Source: Saprospiraceae bacterium
GTDB lineage: Bacteria; Bacteroidota; Bacteroidia; Chitinophagales; Saprospiraceae
DNA: 5,164 nt
Assembly: GCA_947441325.1 (NCBI GenBank)
Contig: CANETR010000202.1
Span: forward strand, 1-5,164
Reading direction: 5' to 3'
Below, piece after piece: positions 4,393-5,164 of this stretch. The notes under the pieces were generated by a model that made no database searches, was not told the origin of the DNA, and worked only from the letters and a program-made list of their open reading frames with translations. Within the stretch, counting starts at the first letter, position 1; the number at the start of each line of letters is the position of its first letter. The translations under genes and the position numbers were made by a program.

Positions 4393-5164
4393 ATGATGAG
4401 ACAATTTATATTTTTTTGCTTGCTGTTAATCTATACAACCTTGAGGGCGCAAGATGATTTTTACAACCCCTATTTTGATTTTGGGCCCGGTGATGAACTG
4501 ATACTGCTTTATGATAAGGTGAAATTGTACGAGAAAGCCAACACCAGCTCAAAAGTTATTGATAAATTGCCCATAGGTAAATCAGTTGTTGTGAAATCCA
4601 ATACAATGGGTAGAAGTATAATCAATGGCCTTGAATTACCCTGGATAGAAGTGAGTTACGAACATGAGGGAAAAGAAAAAGTCGGCTTCCTTTGGTCAGG
4701 CTTTCTGTCTCTGCCTGTTGAAAATTACGCAACTGATAAAAGTTTGACCTTTCTTTTCGGTGTATCCAAAATTGTAACAGTCAAGCAGAAAAAAAATACT
4801 GAACTTGTTTTGTATATGAATTGCAAGGTCTTATCTCAAGGTAAATTATTGGCTGAAAAAGAATTCAAATCCATCTACAATGGCTTGAGTTATTATAGAA
4901 ATCTGAATATATATGACAACAAAGGGTTGAATGGGATAAAAAATATACTTAACTTTGATTTCAGAAATGTGTACTTTCCTGGAGAGTACGGAGTTCAAAT
5001 TCTTTTTTTGGATGGGAAGGCGCTTTCTACTGTAAAAGACATTAAAAATCTGGTCGACCCTCCCTGTTACTATACCGAAGAGTTGATTTATCCAAACGAT
5101 GCGGGCGGATTGAAAGATCATATTCTAATAAGAGCCGATAATGGCTGCAATGAAGGGGAACAAC
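4393..5164 (+). CDS. Exported SH3-like-domain protein, 5' part (runs off the window end)
   Basis: An uninterrupted frame of 257 codons runs from tandem ATGs at 4393 and 4396 to the window edge; the stop lies outside. The N-terminus is a clear signal peptide: MMRQ, a hydrophobic core (FIFFCLLLIY), then TTLRAQ with likely cleavage near A19-Q20 before DDFYNPY. Residues about 36-107 look like a bacterial SH3 (SH3b) domain: ELILLYDKVKLYEKAN, SSKVIDKLPIGKSVVV, then PWIEVSYE and KVGFLWSGFLSLP. Bacterial SH3 domains often bind peptidoglycan or peptides, but many Bacteroidota members have no assigned role. The following part (about 110-257) is beta-rich with C225 and C252 and the segment YYTEELIYPNDAGGLKDH; I recall similar tails in Bacteroidota SH3-domain proteins but know no function for them. 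No Shine-Dalgarno is visible (TTTAAATAATAT before the ATG). A hairpin terminator lies directly upstream. Probably periplasmic or surface-exposed; it has no clear link to the neighbouring peptidase beyond export. Confidence 0.75.
   Translation, partial: MMRQFIFFCLLLIYTTLRAQDDFYNPYFDFGPGDELILLYDKVKLYEKANTSSKVIDKLPIGKSVVVKSNTMGRSIINGLELPWIEVSYEHEGKEKVGFLWSGFLSLPVENYATDKSLTFLFGVSKIVTVKQKKNTELVLYMNCKVLSQGKLLAEKEFKSIYNGLSYYRNLNIYDNKGLNGIKNILNFDFRNVYFPGEYGVQILFLDGKALSTVKDIKNLVDPPCYYTEELIYPNDAGGLKDHILIRADNGCNEGEQ

Noticed and set aside
4846..5121. Minus-strand open frame of 91 codons
   Set aside because: It is opposite the SH3-domain protein, whose frame is open from a signal peptide to the window end. 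The minus-strand translation has no recognised features.

Overview
The window looks like a chromosomal segment of a Bacteroidota bacterium (Flavobacteriia/Sphingobacteriia-like; I cannot place the genus). The reasons are: a truncated outer-membrane beta-barrel tail and a type II NADH dehydrogenase of the kind seen in that phylum; exported proteins whose signal peptides end in Ala-Gln; starts with no clear Shine-Dalgarno sequence; one TAnnTTTG promoter box; and long AT-rich spacers carrying short repeats. All recognised genes lie on the plus strand, but the wide gaps suggest mostly separate transcription units.

Layout: 2-325 is the 3' end of a probable outer-membrane beta-barrel protein. 374-1633 is an NDH-2-type NADH:quinone oxidoreductase whose usual quinone-site AQxAxQ motif reads APVAID. 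Its stop codon lies inside the first unit of a 14-unit, 7-bp tandem array (1629-1726). 1787-2744 is a repeat/transposase module: a complete IS200-type Y1 (HUH) transposase gene of the RAYT kind (2069-2530) between two direct copies of a 204-bp element. Each copy contains six hairpins arranged as two mirrored three-hairpin arms. 2886-4094 is an exported C1-family cysteine peptidase of the bleomycin hydrolase/aminopeptidase C type, preceded by a TAGCTTTG promoter box and three ATCCCC repeats, and followed 4 nt after its stop by a second, unrelated 7-bp array. A spacer with a strong intrinsic terminator hairpin (4334-4380) leads to 4393-5164, the 5' part of an exported SH3-domain protein that is still open at the window end.

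The genes do not form one pathway. NDH-2 feeds electrons from NADH into the quinone pool at the inner membrane; the peptidase and the SH3 protein act after export; the RAYT and its repeats are a separate mobile or domesticated module. The most interesting content is this module: hairpin stem sequences differ between the mirrored arms while base pairing and the linkers TACAAAAAT and AATCATTT are kept, and GTAG precedes the central hairpin of each arm, as in enterobacterial REP sequences. The two heptamer arrays at gene 3' ends are the next most notable signal.
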